Below, in pieces: positions 1 through 8,441 of a stretch of DNA of 64,000 nucleotides. Where the stretch lies: the NCBI RefSeq assembly GCF_030811115.1, contig NZ_JAUSQK010000001.1:310001-374000 (forward strand), read 5' to 3'. The position numbers and the translations under genes are program-made. The notes beneath the pieces were generated by a model. That model saw only the letters and a program-made list of their open reading frames with translations. It had not been told where the DNA came from and did not search any database. Each line of letters begins with the position of its first letter. Position 1 is the first letter of the stretch. Source of the DNA: Olsenella profusa DSM 13989. GTDB taxonomy: Bacteria > Actinomycetota > Coriobacteriia > Coriobacteriales > Atopobiaceae.

Positions 1-1456
1 GGCGAATCGCGTTGCGGTCATGCTTGCCCTTGAGCGCGGAGATGTCCCTGCCCATGACGGAGATGGTACCGCTCTCGGGCCTCATGAGCTCCATGATCTG
101 CATGAGCGTCGTGGACTTGCCAGAGCCAGACTCGCCCACGAGTGCCAGCGTCTCTCCCTCATGAATCTCGAATGACACATGATCCACGGCCATCATGGTG
201 CCCTTGTTGCGCTTGATGAGGCCCTTGGTCTGGATGGGAAACGTCTTCACCAGATCCCTGACCTCAAGCACCACGGGTCGCCGCTCGCGCGGGACCTCTG
301 CCCACTTGGCAGGTAATGGCTCGAGCCCGGGATACACCTCCTGGAACGTGAGGTGCCTCTCCTTGATCTCCGCAAGGCGATGGCAGCTGGAGAGATGTCC
401 CTCGGAGGCATCCGCAGGCCCAAGGGACGGCTCGACCTGGAAGCACCTCTCCTGTGCCATGGGGCAACGCGGCGAGAAGGGGCAGCCGGAAGGGATCGCG
501 GCCATCGAGGGAGGGTTCCCCTTGATGGGGACGAGACGATGGTCAGCGGCCATGTGCGGCTTGGGCACGGCACCGAGCAGGCCCATCGTGTAGGGATGGG
601 AGGGTCTGTCATAGAGCGTGTCGATGCTTGCGCGCTCCACGGCACGACCGGCATACATGACCATGACATCATCGGCCGTGCCGGCGATGACGCCAAGGTC
701 ATGCGTGATGAGCACGACGGCGGCACCCGTCTCCCTCTGGGCGACGGCCAGCACGTCGAGGATCTGCGCCTGGGTGGTGACGTCAAGGGCCGTCGTGGGC
801 TCGTCAGCGATGATGACATCGGGATCGTTGGCAATGGCGATGGCGATGACCACCCGCTGGCGCATGCCACCCGAGAACTCGTGCGGATAGGCTTCAAGAC
901 GCTCCTCGGGCGTGGTGATGCCCACGGTACGCAGCAATGCGATGCAGCGGTTGCGCACATCCTCGCGACTCATGTCAGGGTTATGGATAAGCAACGCCTC
1001 GGCCAGCTGCTCGCCGATCGTGAACATGGGCGTCAGGGCGGACAGGGGATCCTGGAAGACCATGGAGATGGACTTGCCCCGGAAGGCGGCCATCTCCTCG
1101 TCGCTCTTACCGATGAGCTCCTCGCCATCGAACCTGACGGAACCCGTGACGTGGGCGTTGTCGTCCAGGAGTCCAATGAGCGAGAGCGCCGTGACGGACT
1201 TGCCTGAGCCGGACTCGCCCACGATGCCCAGCGTGCGGCCGCGCCAGAGGTCAAAGTTGACACCGCGGACAGCGTCGACCCTACCCGCCTCGGTATTGAA
1301 CGAGACCCTGAGGTCGCGCACGCTCATGATGGGCTCGCCCTGGGGCGCGCCCTTGGGTCCATTGCCCTCAAGCAGCTCGTTCTCGAGCGTCTCGTCATGA
1401 GGGGGCCACGATGCCCTATCGTCCGTCATGACCTCACCTGTTGCCTTCTCGGCCAT
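1..1456 (-). CDS. Fused two-domain oligopeptide ABC transporter ATPase (OppD-OppF type), 3' end outside the window
   Basis: This protein would power import of peptides through the OppB/OppC channel encoded just upstream. The first ABC domain has Walker A GESGSGKS at about residue 80, the signature SGGMRQR at about 192, Walker B with ADEPT at about 215, and the cysteine-rich oligopeptide C-terminal extension (PFSPRCP). A second ABC domain then begins, with its own GESGSGKST at about residue 440. OppD and OppF are usually separate genes, so this is a fusion. The start is the ATG at 1456, and 485 codons are visible before the window ends. It lies 82 bp downstream of oppC and is probably in the same operon. 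Family assignment is firm; the peptide substrate is unknown. Confidence 0.9.
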   Translation of the reverse strand, partial: MAEKATGEVMTDDRASWPPHDETLENELLEGNGPKGAPQGEPIMSVRDLRVSFNTEAGRVDAVRGVNFDLWRGRTLGIVGESGSGKSVTALSLIGLLDDNAHVTGSVRFDGEELIGKSDEEMAAFRGKSISMVFQDPLSALTPMFTIGEQLAEALLIHNPDMSREDVRNRCIALLRTVGITTPEERLEAYPHEFSGGMRQRVVIAIAIANDPDVIIADEPTTALDVTTQAQILDVLAVAQRETGAAVVLITHDLGVIAGTADDVMVMYAGRAVERASIDTLYDRPSHPYTMGLLGAVPKPHMAADHRLVPIKGNPPSMAAIPSGCPFSPRCPMAQERCFQVEPSLGPADASEGHLSSCHRLAEIKERHLTFQEVYPGLEPLPAKWAEVPRERRPVVLEVRDLVKTFPIQTKGLIKRNKGTMMAVDHVSFEIHEGETLALVGESGSGKSTTLMQIMELMRPESGTISVMGRDISALKGKHDRNAIR

Positions 1457-1538
1457 AGTCACTCCGTTACTGTGGTAGCCGTACCCGTTCCGTGCAGCCT
1501 GGTGCATGTGCCGCGAACATCCCCCGCTGAGAGTCGCC

Positions 1539-2609
1539 CTATGCCTTGGCCGTTGCCTGTACGTCCACAACAGTCTCGACCGACTTGGTGTCGTCATCGC
1601 TCACGCTACCCGTCGCACGCGAATAGGGATCGAGGGCGTCGCGCAGGCCGTCACCGATCATCTGCATGCTCACGCAGAGGACGATCAGCACGACCGACGG
1701 AATCAGGATGACCCACGGAGCCGACAGCATGGCCGAGGAGCCCTGGCTCAGCAGATAGCCGAGCGAGGTGTCCGGCGCCTTGATGCCCAGGCCAAGGAAG
1801 CTATAGGCCGTCTCGGAGTTGATGCCACCAATGACGCAGAGAACCATGTCGATGATCAGGATGGATCCCAGGTTGGGGATGAGGTGGCGGATGATGGTCG
1901 TGATGGGTGAGACGCCCATATACTTGGCGGCACGCACATAGTCGCGCTCACGCAGCGAGAGCGCCACGGTGCGCAGCGTACGGGCGTAGCCAATCCAGCC
2001 AAAGGCCGAGAGACCCACGATGAGTATCAGCCAGCCCGTGGTGCCGCTGGAGGCACGCACGATCATGGCGACCAGCAGGAAGCTGGGGATGACGAGCAGC
2101 ATGTCGAGAAACCACATGCCAATCTTCTCCGGCACGCCTCGGGCGTACGCGATGGCCGTGCCGATGATGGCAGAGAGCACCGTAGTGATGAGGGCATAGG
2201 AGATGCCAATGACGAGCGAGCGTCCCAAGCCATGCGTGACGCAGGCAAAGAGGTCAAAGCCACCGCCATCGGTGCCAAACCAGTGCGTTGCATTGGGTGG
2301 CACGTTGAGTGCCGAAAAGTCGGGATCCGTGTAGTCGAAGCGGCAGATCAGGGGGCCAAAGACGGCCATCAGGATGAGGACGACCAGGATGGCCAAGCCA
2401 ATCATGGCGCTGCGCTGACGCACGAAGCGCCTGACGATGAGCTGGAAGTAGCCGATGCGCTTGACCTCGACACCCGAGCCTCCCTGGGCATCTGCCAGCA
2501 GTTCGAGCTCGGCATTGGTCATCTGGGTGGAGTCGGCCACAGTGGTGACACCCCTACCCCGCCCATTCCCCTCTGCGTCCCGGGGCATATGATCCCTGTC
2601 TGCCATCAT
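1539..2609 (-). CDS. oppC: Oligopeptide ABC transporter permease, OppC/DppC family
   Basis: This is an inner-membrane channel subunit of a peptide importer. An N-terminal cytoplasmic tail of roughly 55 residues precedes a first membrane segment (AMIGLAILVVLILMAVFG), followed by five more hydrophobic segments. The ATPase-docking EAA-like loop is visible as VRAAKYMGVSPI. Two ATG codons in tandem (2609 and 2606) follow a good AAGGAGAG ribosome site, so either may be used. The gene starts 6 bp after the oppB stop, indicating translational coupling. At 356 residues it is slightly longer than typical because of the N-terminal tail and a charged C-terminal tail. No periplasmic-type binding protein gene is visible beside it. 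Confidence 0.9.
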   Translation of the reverse strand: MMADRDHMPRDAEGNGRGRGVTTVADSTQMTNAELELLADAQGGSGVEVKRIGYFQLIVRRFVRQRSAMIGLAILVVLILMAVFGPLICRFDYTDPDFSALNVPPNATHWFGTDGGGFDLFACVTHGLGRSLVIGISYALITTVLSAIIGTAIAYARGVPEKIGMWFLDMLLVIPSFLLVAMIVRASSGTTGWLILIVGLSAFGWIGYARTLRTVALSLRERDYVRAAKYMGVSPITTIIRHLIPNLGSILIIDMVLCVIGGINSETAYSFLGLGIKAPDTSLGYLLSQGSSAMLSAPWVILIPSVVLIVLCVSMQMIGDGLRDALDPYSRATGSVSDDDTKSVETVVDVQATAKA

Positions 2610-2615
2610 CTCTCC

Positions 2616-3608
2616 TTAGCTCATCTTGATGCGCGGATCGAGCGCGGCCGCAAAGAGATCCGCGAGGAGGGCACCGACGAGCGTGCATGCGCCAGAGAAG
2701 GCGGCAACGGCGACGGCGCCATGGATGTTGTTGCCATTGATGCAGTTGATGAAGTACTCGCCCATGCCGTGGATGGCAAAGATCTTCTCGGTCATGACAG
2801 CGCCCGTGAAGATGCCGGCGATGGAGAAGGCCACGTCGACAGCCGTGGGGATGAGCGAGGCGCGCAGGGCATGCTTGCGAATGGCCTGGCGGCGCGTAAG
2901 CCCCTTGGCACGGGCCGTGCGCACGTAGTCCGTATGCATCTCGTCAAGCAGGTACGTGCGCTGTCTCAGGTGATAGCCAACCGACGTGATGATGGTGAGC
3001 ACAACGGTGGGCAATAGGATGTGCTGGAGAAAGTCGACGAAGGAGAGGAGAACGTTGTTGCCGGTGTAGCTCGAAAGGCCTGTGACATAGAAGATCCTGG
3101 TCCCCGATGCCGTGTTGATTTCGATGGCGAAAAAGACGATCAGGATTGCCAGCACGACCGTGGGGATGACCATGAAGACGGAGGCGATGCCGCTCCAGGC
3201 CCGGTCGGCCGTCTGATATTGTCGCTGTGCCGTGTAGACGCCCAAGCCCACGCCAATGACGATGGAGATGATGGTGGAGAGCGTCATCAGCTCGACCGAG
3301 GCCATGATGCGTGCGGAGATGTCGCGATTGACGGCATCACCATTGGGCGCCTCCCCCCAGTCGAACCTGGTGACCACACTCGTGAGCCACTTCTGGTAGC
3401 GCTCCATAATTGGTGTCTTATCATTGAGGTTTGCCTGGTCGAGCGATCGCTCGATGGACTCCTGGGGAGGGCGCGGCGTTTTGGACTCGTAGTTGGAGCG
3501 CGGGCTCATGAACGCGTTGGCCAGGAAGTAGGTGAACGACGTGGCCACGAAGACCATGATGATGTACAGGAAGACCCTCTTGGCGATGTAGGCAAGGAAC
3601 CGCGCCAT
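2616..3608 (-). CDS. oppB: Oligopeptide ABC transporter permease, OppB/DppB family
   Basis: This is the partner channel subunit of OppC. It has an N-terminal membrane segment (VFLYIIMVFVATSFTYF), a long extracytoplasmic loop of about 70 residues typical of OppB, and five further membrane segments. The EAA-type loop is VRTARAKGLTRRQAI. The start is taken as the ATG at 3608, because GAGGAG sits five bases before it, whereas the in-frame GTG at 3614 abuts that site. It is the first gene of the opp set and lies about 100 bp downstream of secG, with a stem-loop between them. The product is 330 residues, normal for the family. Confidence 0.9.
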   Translation of the reverse strand: MARFLAYIAKRVFLYIIMVFVATSFTYFLANAFMSPRSNYESKTPRPPQESIERSLDQANLNDKTPIMERYQKWLTSVVTRFDWGEAPNGDAVNRDISARIMASVELMTLSTIISIVIGVGLGVYTAQRQYQTADRAWSGIASVFMVIPTVVLAILIVFFAIEINTASGTRIFYVTGLSSYTGNNVLLSFVDFLQHILLPTVVLTIITSVGYHLRQRTYLLDEMHTDYVRTARAKGLTRRQAIRKHALRASLIPTAVDVAFSIAGIFTGAVMTEKIFAIHGMGEYFINCINGNNIHGAVAVAAFSGACTLVGALLADLFAAALDPRIKMS

Positions 3609-3676
3609 AGACACTCCTCACAAACTTGTGCGCCAGGCACACAGACCGCGTAGTGCTTTGGCTGACAGACACAACG

Positions 3677-3705
3677 GACCCGCCCCGAACAAAGCGGGAT
3701 GGGTC
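3677..3705 (-). terminator. Stem-loop downstream of secG
   Basis: GACCC and GGGTC arms with a CCCG/CGGG inner stem form an imperfect hairpin just after the secG stop, between secG and oppB. There is no clear T tract, so it could be a weak terminator or simply a structured spacer. Confidence 0.35.
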
Positions 3706-3709
3706 GGAG

Positions 3710-3967
3710 CTACGCGGCCGCGATGGTTCCGTTGGGGAAGGTGATCGCCAGGGTGAGCACGCACACCACGAAGACGACCGTGGTGATGATGGTCAGGCGG
3801 TTGAGGTTGTGCTCGAGGATGCCCGAGCCCGCGCTCGCGTTGTACAGCGAGGCGGCGATCATGTCGGACACGCCCGTGCCCTTGCCCGAATGCATGAGGA
3901 TGAGGATGACGGACAGGAATGCCGACACGAACATGACGACAACCAGCATCGTGTTGAGAACGCTCAC
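3710..3967 (-). CDS. secG: Preprotein translocase subunit SecG
   Basis: SecG assists SecYEG-mediated protein export. The 85-residue product has the family plan: one hydrophobic segment at about residues 4-22, the conserved loop HSGKGTGVSD near residue 27 (SGKG..G is the SecG signature), and a second membrane segment at about residues 58-80. The start is a GTG at 3967, preceded by AAGGAG with five bases of spacing. It closes the gap-pgk-tpiA-secG series. The linkage of secG to glycolytic genes is common in Gram-positive bacteria and supports the call. Confidence 0.93.
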   Translation of the reverse strand: MSVLNTMLVVVMFVSAFLSVILILMHSGKGTGVSDMIAASLYNASAGSGILEHNLNRLTIITTVVFVVCVLTLAITFPNGTIAAA

Positions 3968-4166
3968 CGTAGCTCCTTCTTGCCAGCACGTTGGGAATCA
4001 TCCCAAAGGACGAGAACATAATGGTGTATGAGAGTATCACACCCCGCAGGGCGTCCTCTTGCCGAGCGGGCATATCTCCGTAAGACCATGATTCCCCGTC
4101 CCACCCGGGTGCCTAGGACATGGCGCCCATGAGCACCGCATGATGACCCGCACTGCGCATGAGAGA

Positions 4167-4192
4167 GGCGCAGCGACCGGAGCCGCTGCGCC
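4167..4192 (-). terminator. Perfect 9-bp stem-loop after tpiA
   Basis: The arms GGCGCAGCG and CGCTGCGCC pair perfectly around an 8-base loop, about 25 bp past the tpiA stop. The 248-bp tpiA-secG gap holds nothing else recognisable. A TCTCTC rather than a T run follows on the minus strand, so this may be a partial terminator that reduces secG expression. Confidence 0.5.
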
Positions 4193-4214
4193 CCCAGGGA
4201 GGCGGGGAGCCCCG

Positions 4215-4979
4215 CTACATGGCAGCCTTCACCATGGCGGCAAAGCTGTCAGCCTTGAGCGACGCACCGCCCACGAGGGCGCCGTCGACGTCCTCCCTCT
4301 CGAGGAAGCCGGCCACGTTGTCGGGCTTGGCGGAGCCACCGTACAGGATGCGGATGCCGTCGGCCGTCTCCTGACCGAACACCTCGGCCAGGGTCCTGCG
4401 GATGGCGCCACAGACCTCCTGGGCATCGTCGGCCGTGGCGGTCTTGCCGGTGCCGATGGCCCAGATGGGCTCGTAGGCCACGACGTACTTGGCGGAGTCG
4501 TCGATCGTGAGGCCCGCGGTGTCCTTCTTGATCTGGTCGACCACGAACTCGACCTGCCTACCGGCCTCACGCACCTCGAGGGACTCGCCGCAGCAGCTGA
4601 TGGGGACGATGCCGTGGGCCATCAGGGCCTTGGCCTTCCTGTTGACGTCCTCGTCCGTCTCGCCGAAGTAGCCACGGCGCTCGGAGTGGCCGATGATGCA
4701 GTAGGTGGCGCCAACGCTCGTGAGCATGGAGGGAGCGGTCTCGCCGGTGTAGGCGCCCTTCTCCTCCCAGTACACGTTCTGGGCGCCCAGCGCGAAGGGG
4801 GCACCCTTCTGATCGATGACCTCGGAGACGCCCTTGAGGTCGACGGCGGGCGGGCACACGACCACGTCCACGCTGCCCGTACCGCCCTCGAGCTCCTTGG
4901 CCAGCCCCTCGGCAAGGACGACGCCCTCGGAGAAGGTCTCGTTCATCTTCCAGTTGCCGGCAATCATACGGTTACGCAT
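4215..4979 (-). CDS. tpiA: Triosephosphate isomerase
   Basis: This glycolytic enzyme interconverts dihydroxyacetone phosphate and glyceraldehyde 3-phosphate in the cytoplasm. The N-terminal GNWKMNE gives the substrate-binding Asn and Lys, IIGHSERR at about residue 97 gives the catalytic His, and AYEPIWAIGTG at about residue 168 gives the catalytic Glu and the start of loop 6. The phosphate-binding GGS lies near the C-terminus. An upstream in-frame extension exists, but homologues start at MRNR. The ATG at 4979 overlaps the pgk stop by 8 bp and has a GGAGG site inside pgk. The 254-residue length is normal. Confidence 0.96.
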   Translation of the reverse strand: MRNRMIAGNWKMNETFSEGVVLAEGLAKELEGGTGSVDVVVCPPAVDLKGVSEVIDQKGAPFALGAQNVYWEEKGAYTGETAPSMLTSVGATYCIIGHSERRGYFGETDEDVNRKAKALMAHGIVPISCCGESLEVREAGRQVEFVVDQIKKDTAGLTIDDSAKYVVAYEPIWAIGTGKTATADDAQEVCGAIRRTLAEVFGQETADGIRILYGGSAKPDNVAGFLEREDVDGALVGGASLKADSFAAMVKAAM

Positions 4980-6162
4980 CGAGAAGCGCCTCCACTCCGG
5001 GAAGGGCCTTGCCCTCGACGAGCTCCATGGACGCACCGCCACCGGTGGAGATCCAGCTCATCTTGTTGGCCAGGCCAAACTTGTTGATGGCGGCAACGGA
5101 GTCGCCGCCGCCGATGATGGACGTGCAGTCGGAGTCCGCTATCGCGCGGGCGACGGCCTCGGTGCCCTTGGCGAACTGATCCATCTCGAAGACGCCCATG
5201 GGACCGTTCCAGAAGACGGTCTTGGCGCCCTTGACGGCCTCACAGTACAGCTCGACGGTCTTGGGGCCGATGTCCATGCCCATGCGGTCATCGGGAATCT
5301 GATCGGAGTCCACGACCTCGCCCGTGGCGTCCTCGCCGAAGTGGTCGGCGACCACGTTGTCGATGGGCAGCAGGATCTTGCAGCCCTTGGCCTCCGCCTT
5401 CCTGATCATCTCGCCTGCGCGCTCTACCCAGTCCTCCTCCTTGAGGGAGCTGCCCACGCTGTAGCCCTTGGCCAGGAAGAACGTGTAGGCCATGCCGCCA
5501 CCGATGATCAGCGTGTCCGCGGAGTCGATGAGGTGGTCGAGCACGCCGATCTTGCTGGAGACCTTGGAGCCGCCCACGATGGCGACGAAGGGACGTGCGG
5601 GATCGGCGAAGATCGACGTGAGGGTGTCGACCTCCTTCTCGAGCAGGAAGCCGGCGTAGGCGGGCAGGTAGGCGGCGGGGCCAACGACGGAACCCTGGGC
5701 GCGGTGCGCGGTGCCGAAGGCATCGAGCACGAAGATGTCACCGTAGGAGGCGAGACGCTGCGCGATCTCGGGGTCGTTCTTCTTCTCGCGCTTGTCGAAG
5801 CGGACGTTCTCGAGCACGAGGATGCCACCGGGCTGCAAGGCGGCGACAGCCGCGGCGGCCTTCTCGCCATAGGTGTCATCGACGAACGTGACGTCAAAGC
5901 CGGTGAGCTCGGCGAGCTTGTCGGCAGCGGGCCTGAGCGAGAGCTCGGGCTCGGGGCCATCGCCCTTGGGACGGCCGAGATGGCTCATGAGGATGGTCCG
6001 GGCGTTGTGCTCCTTGAGGTACGTGATGGTGGGGATGGCCGCACGGATGCGCGTGTCATCGGCGACGGCACCATCCCTCAGCGGCACATTGAAGTCGACG
6101 CGGACGAGGACGCGCCTGCCGTCCACGTCGGCATCGCGAACGGTCTTCTTGGTGAATGCCAT
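4972..6162 (-). CDS. pgk: Phosphoglycerate kinase
   Basis: This enzyme makes ATP from 1,3-bisphosphoglycerate. The protein opens with the conserved RVLVRVDFNVPL segment (about residues 17-28) and contains the SHLGRPKG substrate loop, the ALIGD/VVGGSKVSSK-type hinge region and the C-terminal GGGDSVAAI nucleotide loop (visible as IIGGGDSVAAI). Its 396 residues match the family. It sits between gap and tpiA and overlaps tpiA by 8 bp, so the two are translationally coupled. Confidence 0.96.
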   Translation of the reverse strand: MAFTKKTVRDADVDGRRVLVRVDFNVPLRDGAVADDTRIRAAIPTITYLKEHNARTILMSHLGRPKGDGPEPELSLRPAADKLAELTGFDVTFVDDTYGEKAAAAVAALQPGGILVLENVRFDKREKKNDPEIAQRLASYGDIFVLDAFGTAHRAQGSVVGPAAYLPAYAGFLLEKEVDTLTSIFADPARPFVAIVGGSKVSSKIGVLDHLIDSADTLIIGGGMAYTFFLAKGYSVGSSLKEEDWVERAGEMIRKAEAKGCKILLPIDNVVADHFGEDATGEVVDSDQIPDDRMGMDIGPKTVELYCEAVKGAKTVFWNGPMGVFEMDQFAKGTEAVARAIADSDCTSIIGGGDSVAAINKFGLANKMSWISTGGGASMELVEGKALPGVEALLDA

Positions 6163-6195
6163 GATCGCTCCTTCTCTTGTGGCAAGAACAGGGAA

Positions 6196-6236
6196 AGGGG
6201 CGCGGCCGCGGCCAAAGGACCTGCGACCGCACCCCT
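6196..6236 (-). terminator. GC-rich stem-loop in the gap-pgk spacer
   Basis: Fourteen-base arms, with two G-T wobbles when read on the minus strand, enclose a 13-base loop 25 bp downstream of the gap stop. A short TTTCCC follows. It is likely an attenuator or an mRNA processing/stability element that lets gap be expressed more than pgk-tpiA. Confidence 0.45.
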
Positions 6237-6261
6237 TCGTTACGCAAAGGAACTGCGCTGC

Positions 6262-7287
6262 CTAGGCAACGAACCTCTCGAAGTACTTGATGGTACGAAC
6301 CATCTGGGAGGTGTAGGAGTTCTCATTGTCGTACCACGAGGTGACCTGCACGAGGCTCTGGCCGTCCCCAAGGTCCTGGACCAGGGTCTGGGTGGCGTCG
6401 AAGATGGAGCCATGGGTCTCGCCGACGATGTCGCGGGAGACGATCTGATCCTCGTTGTAGCCAAAGGTCTCGGGGATGGTCTGAGCGTATGCCTTCATGG
6501 CCGCGTTGACCTCGTCGACGGTGACGGTCTTGGCGACGACGGCATAGAGGTTGGTGAGGGAGCCGGTGGGCGTGGGAACGCGCTGGGCGGCACCGATCAG
6601 CTTGCCGTTGAGCTCGGGAAGGACGAGGCCGATGGCCTTGGCGGCACCGGTGGTGTTGGGAACGATGTTCTCGGAGGCGGCACGGGAGCGACGGAAGTTG
6701 CCCTTGCGCTGGGGACCATCGAGCACCATCTGGTCGCCGGTGAAGGCGTGGATGGTGGTCATGATGCCGGAGACGATGGGAGCGAAGTCGTTGAGGCCCT
6801 TGGCCATGGGAGCGAGGCAGTTGGTGGTGCAGGAGGCCGCGCAGATAATGTTGTCATCGGCGGTCAGCGTCTCGTGGTTGACGTTGTAGACGATGGTGGG
6901 AAGATCCTTGCCCGCGGGGGCCGAGATGACGACCTTCTTGGCGCCGGCGTCGATGTGTGCCTGGGACTTGGCCTTGGAGGTGTAGAAGCCGGTGCACTCG
7001 AGGACGACGTCCACGCCGAGCTTGCCCCAGGGCAGCTTGCTGGCGTCCGCCTCCTTATAGATGGTGATCCTCTTGCCGTCGACGACGATGTTATCCTCGC
7101 CGAACTCGACCTTGTGGTCGCGCGCATAGTTGCCCTGAGTGGAGTCGTACTTCAGAAGGTACGCGAGCATCTCGGGGGAGGTGAGGTCGTTGATGGCAAC
7201 GATGTCAGTGCCCTCATGCGAGAACATCTGACGGAACGCCAGGCGACCGATGCGGCCGAAGCCATTGATAGCAACCTTGACTGCCAT
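6262..7287 (-). CDS. gap: Glyceraldehyde-3-phosphate dehydrogenase, type I
   Basis: This is the NAD-dependent oxidation/phosphorylation step of glycolysis. [13 protein letters not shown] at residues 7-19 is the NAD-binding motif, and SCTTNCLAP near residue 155 carries the catalytic Cys. The downstream His lies in the segment [15 protein letters not shown] near the C-terminus is the usual cofactor and subunit motif. It is the first gene of the glycolytic run, with a strong AAAGGAG before the ATG. The 211-bp upstream gap contains a TATGAT hexamer on the minus strand near 7354-7360 but no convincing -35 box. At 341 residues the length is normal. Confidence 0.96.
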   Translation of the reverse strand: MAVKVAINGFGRIGRLAFRQMFSHEGTDIVAINDLTSPEMLAYLLKYDSTQGNYARDHKVEFGEDNIVVDGKRITIYKEADASKLPWGKLGVDVVLECTGFYTSKAKSQAHIDAGAKKVVISAPAGKDLPTIVYNVNHETLTADDNIICAASCTTNCLAPMAKGLNDFAPIVSGIMTTIHAFTGDQMVLDGPQRKGNFRRSRAASENIVPNTTGAAKAIGLVLPELNGKLIGAAQRVPTPTGSLTNLYAVVAKTVTVDEVNAAMKAYAQTIPETFGYNEDQIVSRDIVGETHGSIFDATQTLVQDLGDGQSLVQVTSWYDNENSYTSQMVRTIKYFERFVA

Positions 7288-7498
7288 GCTTTCTCCTTTC
7301 GCAAAGTCCTCCGGGGCCGATCCTCGGATGAACCACTGTCACAAAACCCACATCCATCATAACGCGTTTCGACCACCCGTGCGGTGCAGACTTTGGCATG
7401 TGCCCGAGGCGAGCGCCCATCAGTACCGCCATCCTCTCGCACCGGCAGCGGGGACGGGCGCGTAGGGTCCCGGATGGTGCCAGGCGATGGCGAGGCCC

Positions 7499-8440
7499 TC
7501 ATGGGCGCGGAGCGCGCGCCTCGTCCACGAGCGCCTGCAGGCGGAGCACCCGATGATAGAGGGCCTGCTTTGAGACGGGTGGTGAGAAAAGCTCACCCAG
7601 GGCGGCAAGGGATATGCCCGGATGCGCCCGCCGCATGCTGCAGAGCTCGCGAAGCGCCGGCGGCAGCGCGCGCATGCCGATCAGTCGCTCCGCCTCGTCG
7701 ATGAGGGCGAGCTGGTCGGCAGCGGCACCCGTCGAGCGCGCCTGGTTGGCGATCTCGGCATTCACCCGCCGGTTGATGTCGTTCTTGAGCGACTTCATGC
7801 GGCGCACGCCCTCCACGGCGGTGGCGGAGCGTTCCGCCCCCATCACACGCAGGAGGCGGACGATCTCGTCGAAGCTCTTGAGATAGAGCACAAGCGAGCC
7901 GCGCCGACGGTTGAGGCGGGCGACCATTCCCTGCTCGCCGATGAGCCGCGCGACCCCATGCGCCAGCCCCTCGCCCGAGAGGACGACCTCCAGATGAAAG
8001 TCCCCCCGGGGGTCGGCGATGAAGCCACCGGCCATGAAGGCACCGCGCAGGAACGCCGCGCGACAGCAGGGCCTCTCCAGCAGTATGGTGGGGATGCCCG
8101 GCGCAAGCCCGCATCCCGGCTCGATGATGCCCAGCCGCACGAGCGCCTCCTCGAGCCGGGCCTGCTCGGGGATCTCGATGAGGTAGTTGCGCGACTTGTG
8201 CAGGTTGGACCGACGCACCGTCAGCGGCGTCTCGAGATCGAAGAGCTCGTGGGCGAACTTGATCATGGAACGCGCAACGGCACCCGTCTCGGTGGAGACG
8301 CGGATGGAGTAGCGACCGTTACCATGGAACGAGAGCGTGCCGCACACGCGCATGATGGCCGACAGCTCGGCATAGGCACACTGGTCGCATGCGCCGTCGA
8401 TGCGCGAGAGCTCGTCCTTCACCTGCGCCGTGAACGACAC
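7499..8440 (-). CDS. whiA: Sporulation/cell-division regulator WhiA
   Basis: WhiA is a DNA-binding protein of Gram-positive bacteria with a degenerate LAGLIDADG homing-endonuclease fold and a C-terminal helix-turn-helix. The start is taken as the GTG at 8440, giving the family N-terminus VSFTAQVKDELSR; a longer in-frame extension exists but overlaps rapZ. The segment RAAFLRGAFMAGGF (about residues 130-143) is the LAGLIDADG-like core, and the C-terminal helices (ISLAALGELFSPPVSKQALYHR, split here by description) form the HTH. The rapZ stop is one base upstream, so the genes are coupled. The product is 313 residues, as expected. Confidence 0.93.
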   Translation of the reverse strand: MSFTAQVKDELSRIDGACDQCAYAELSAIMRVCGTLSFHGNGRYSIRVSTETGAVARSMIKFAHELFDLETPLTVRRSNLHKSRNYLIEIPEQARLEEALVRLGIIEPGCGLAPGIPTILLERPCCRAAFLRGAFMAGGFIADPRGDFHLEVVLSGEGLAHGVARLIGEQGMVARLNRRRGSLVLYLKSFDEIVRLLRVMGAERSATAVEGVRRMKSLKNDINRRVNAEIANQARSTGAAADQLALIDEAERLIGMRALPPALRELCSMRRAHPGISLAALGELFSPPVSKQALYHRVLRLQALVDEARAPRP

Positions 8441-8441
8441 G

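Noticed and set aside
3968-4214. tRNA or other structured RNA in the tpiA-secG gap
   Set aside because: Only a simple 9-bp hairpin was found, with no cloverleaf or conserved tRNA loops.
4816-7362. Very long plus-strand open frame (over 840 codons) opposite gap, pgk and tpiA
   Set aside because: It is antisense to three well-conserved glycolytic genes, has Gly/Val/Asp-rich nonsense composition, and exists only because high GC suppresses stops.
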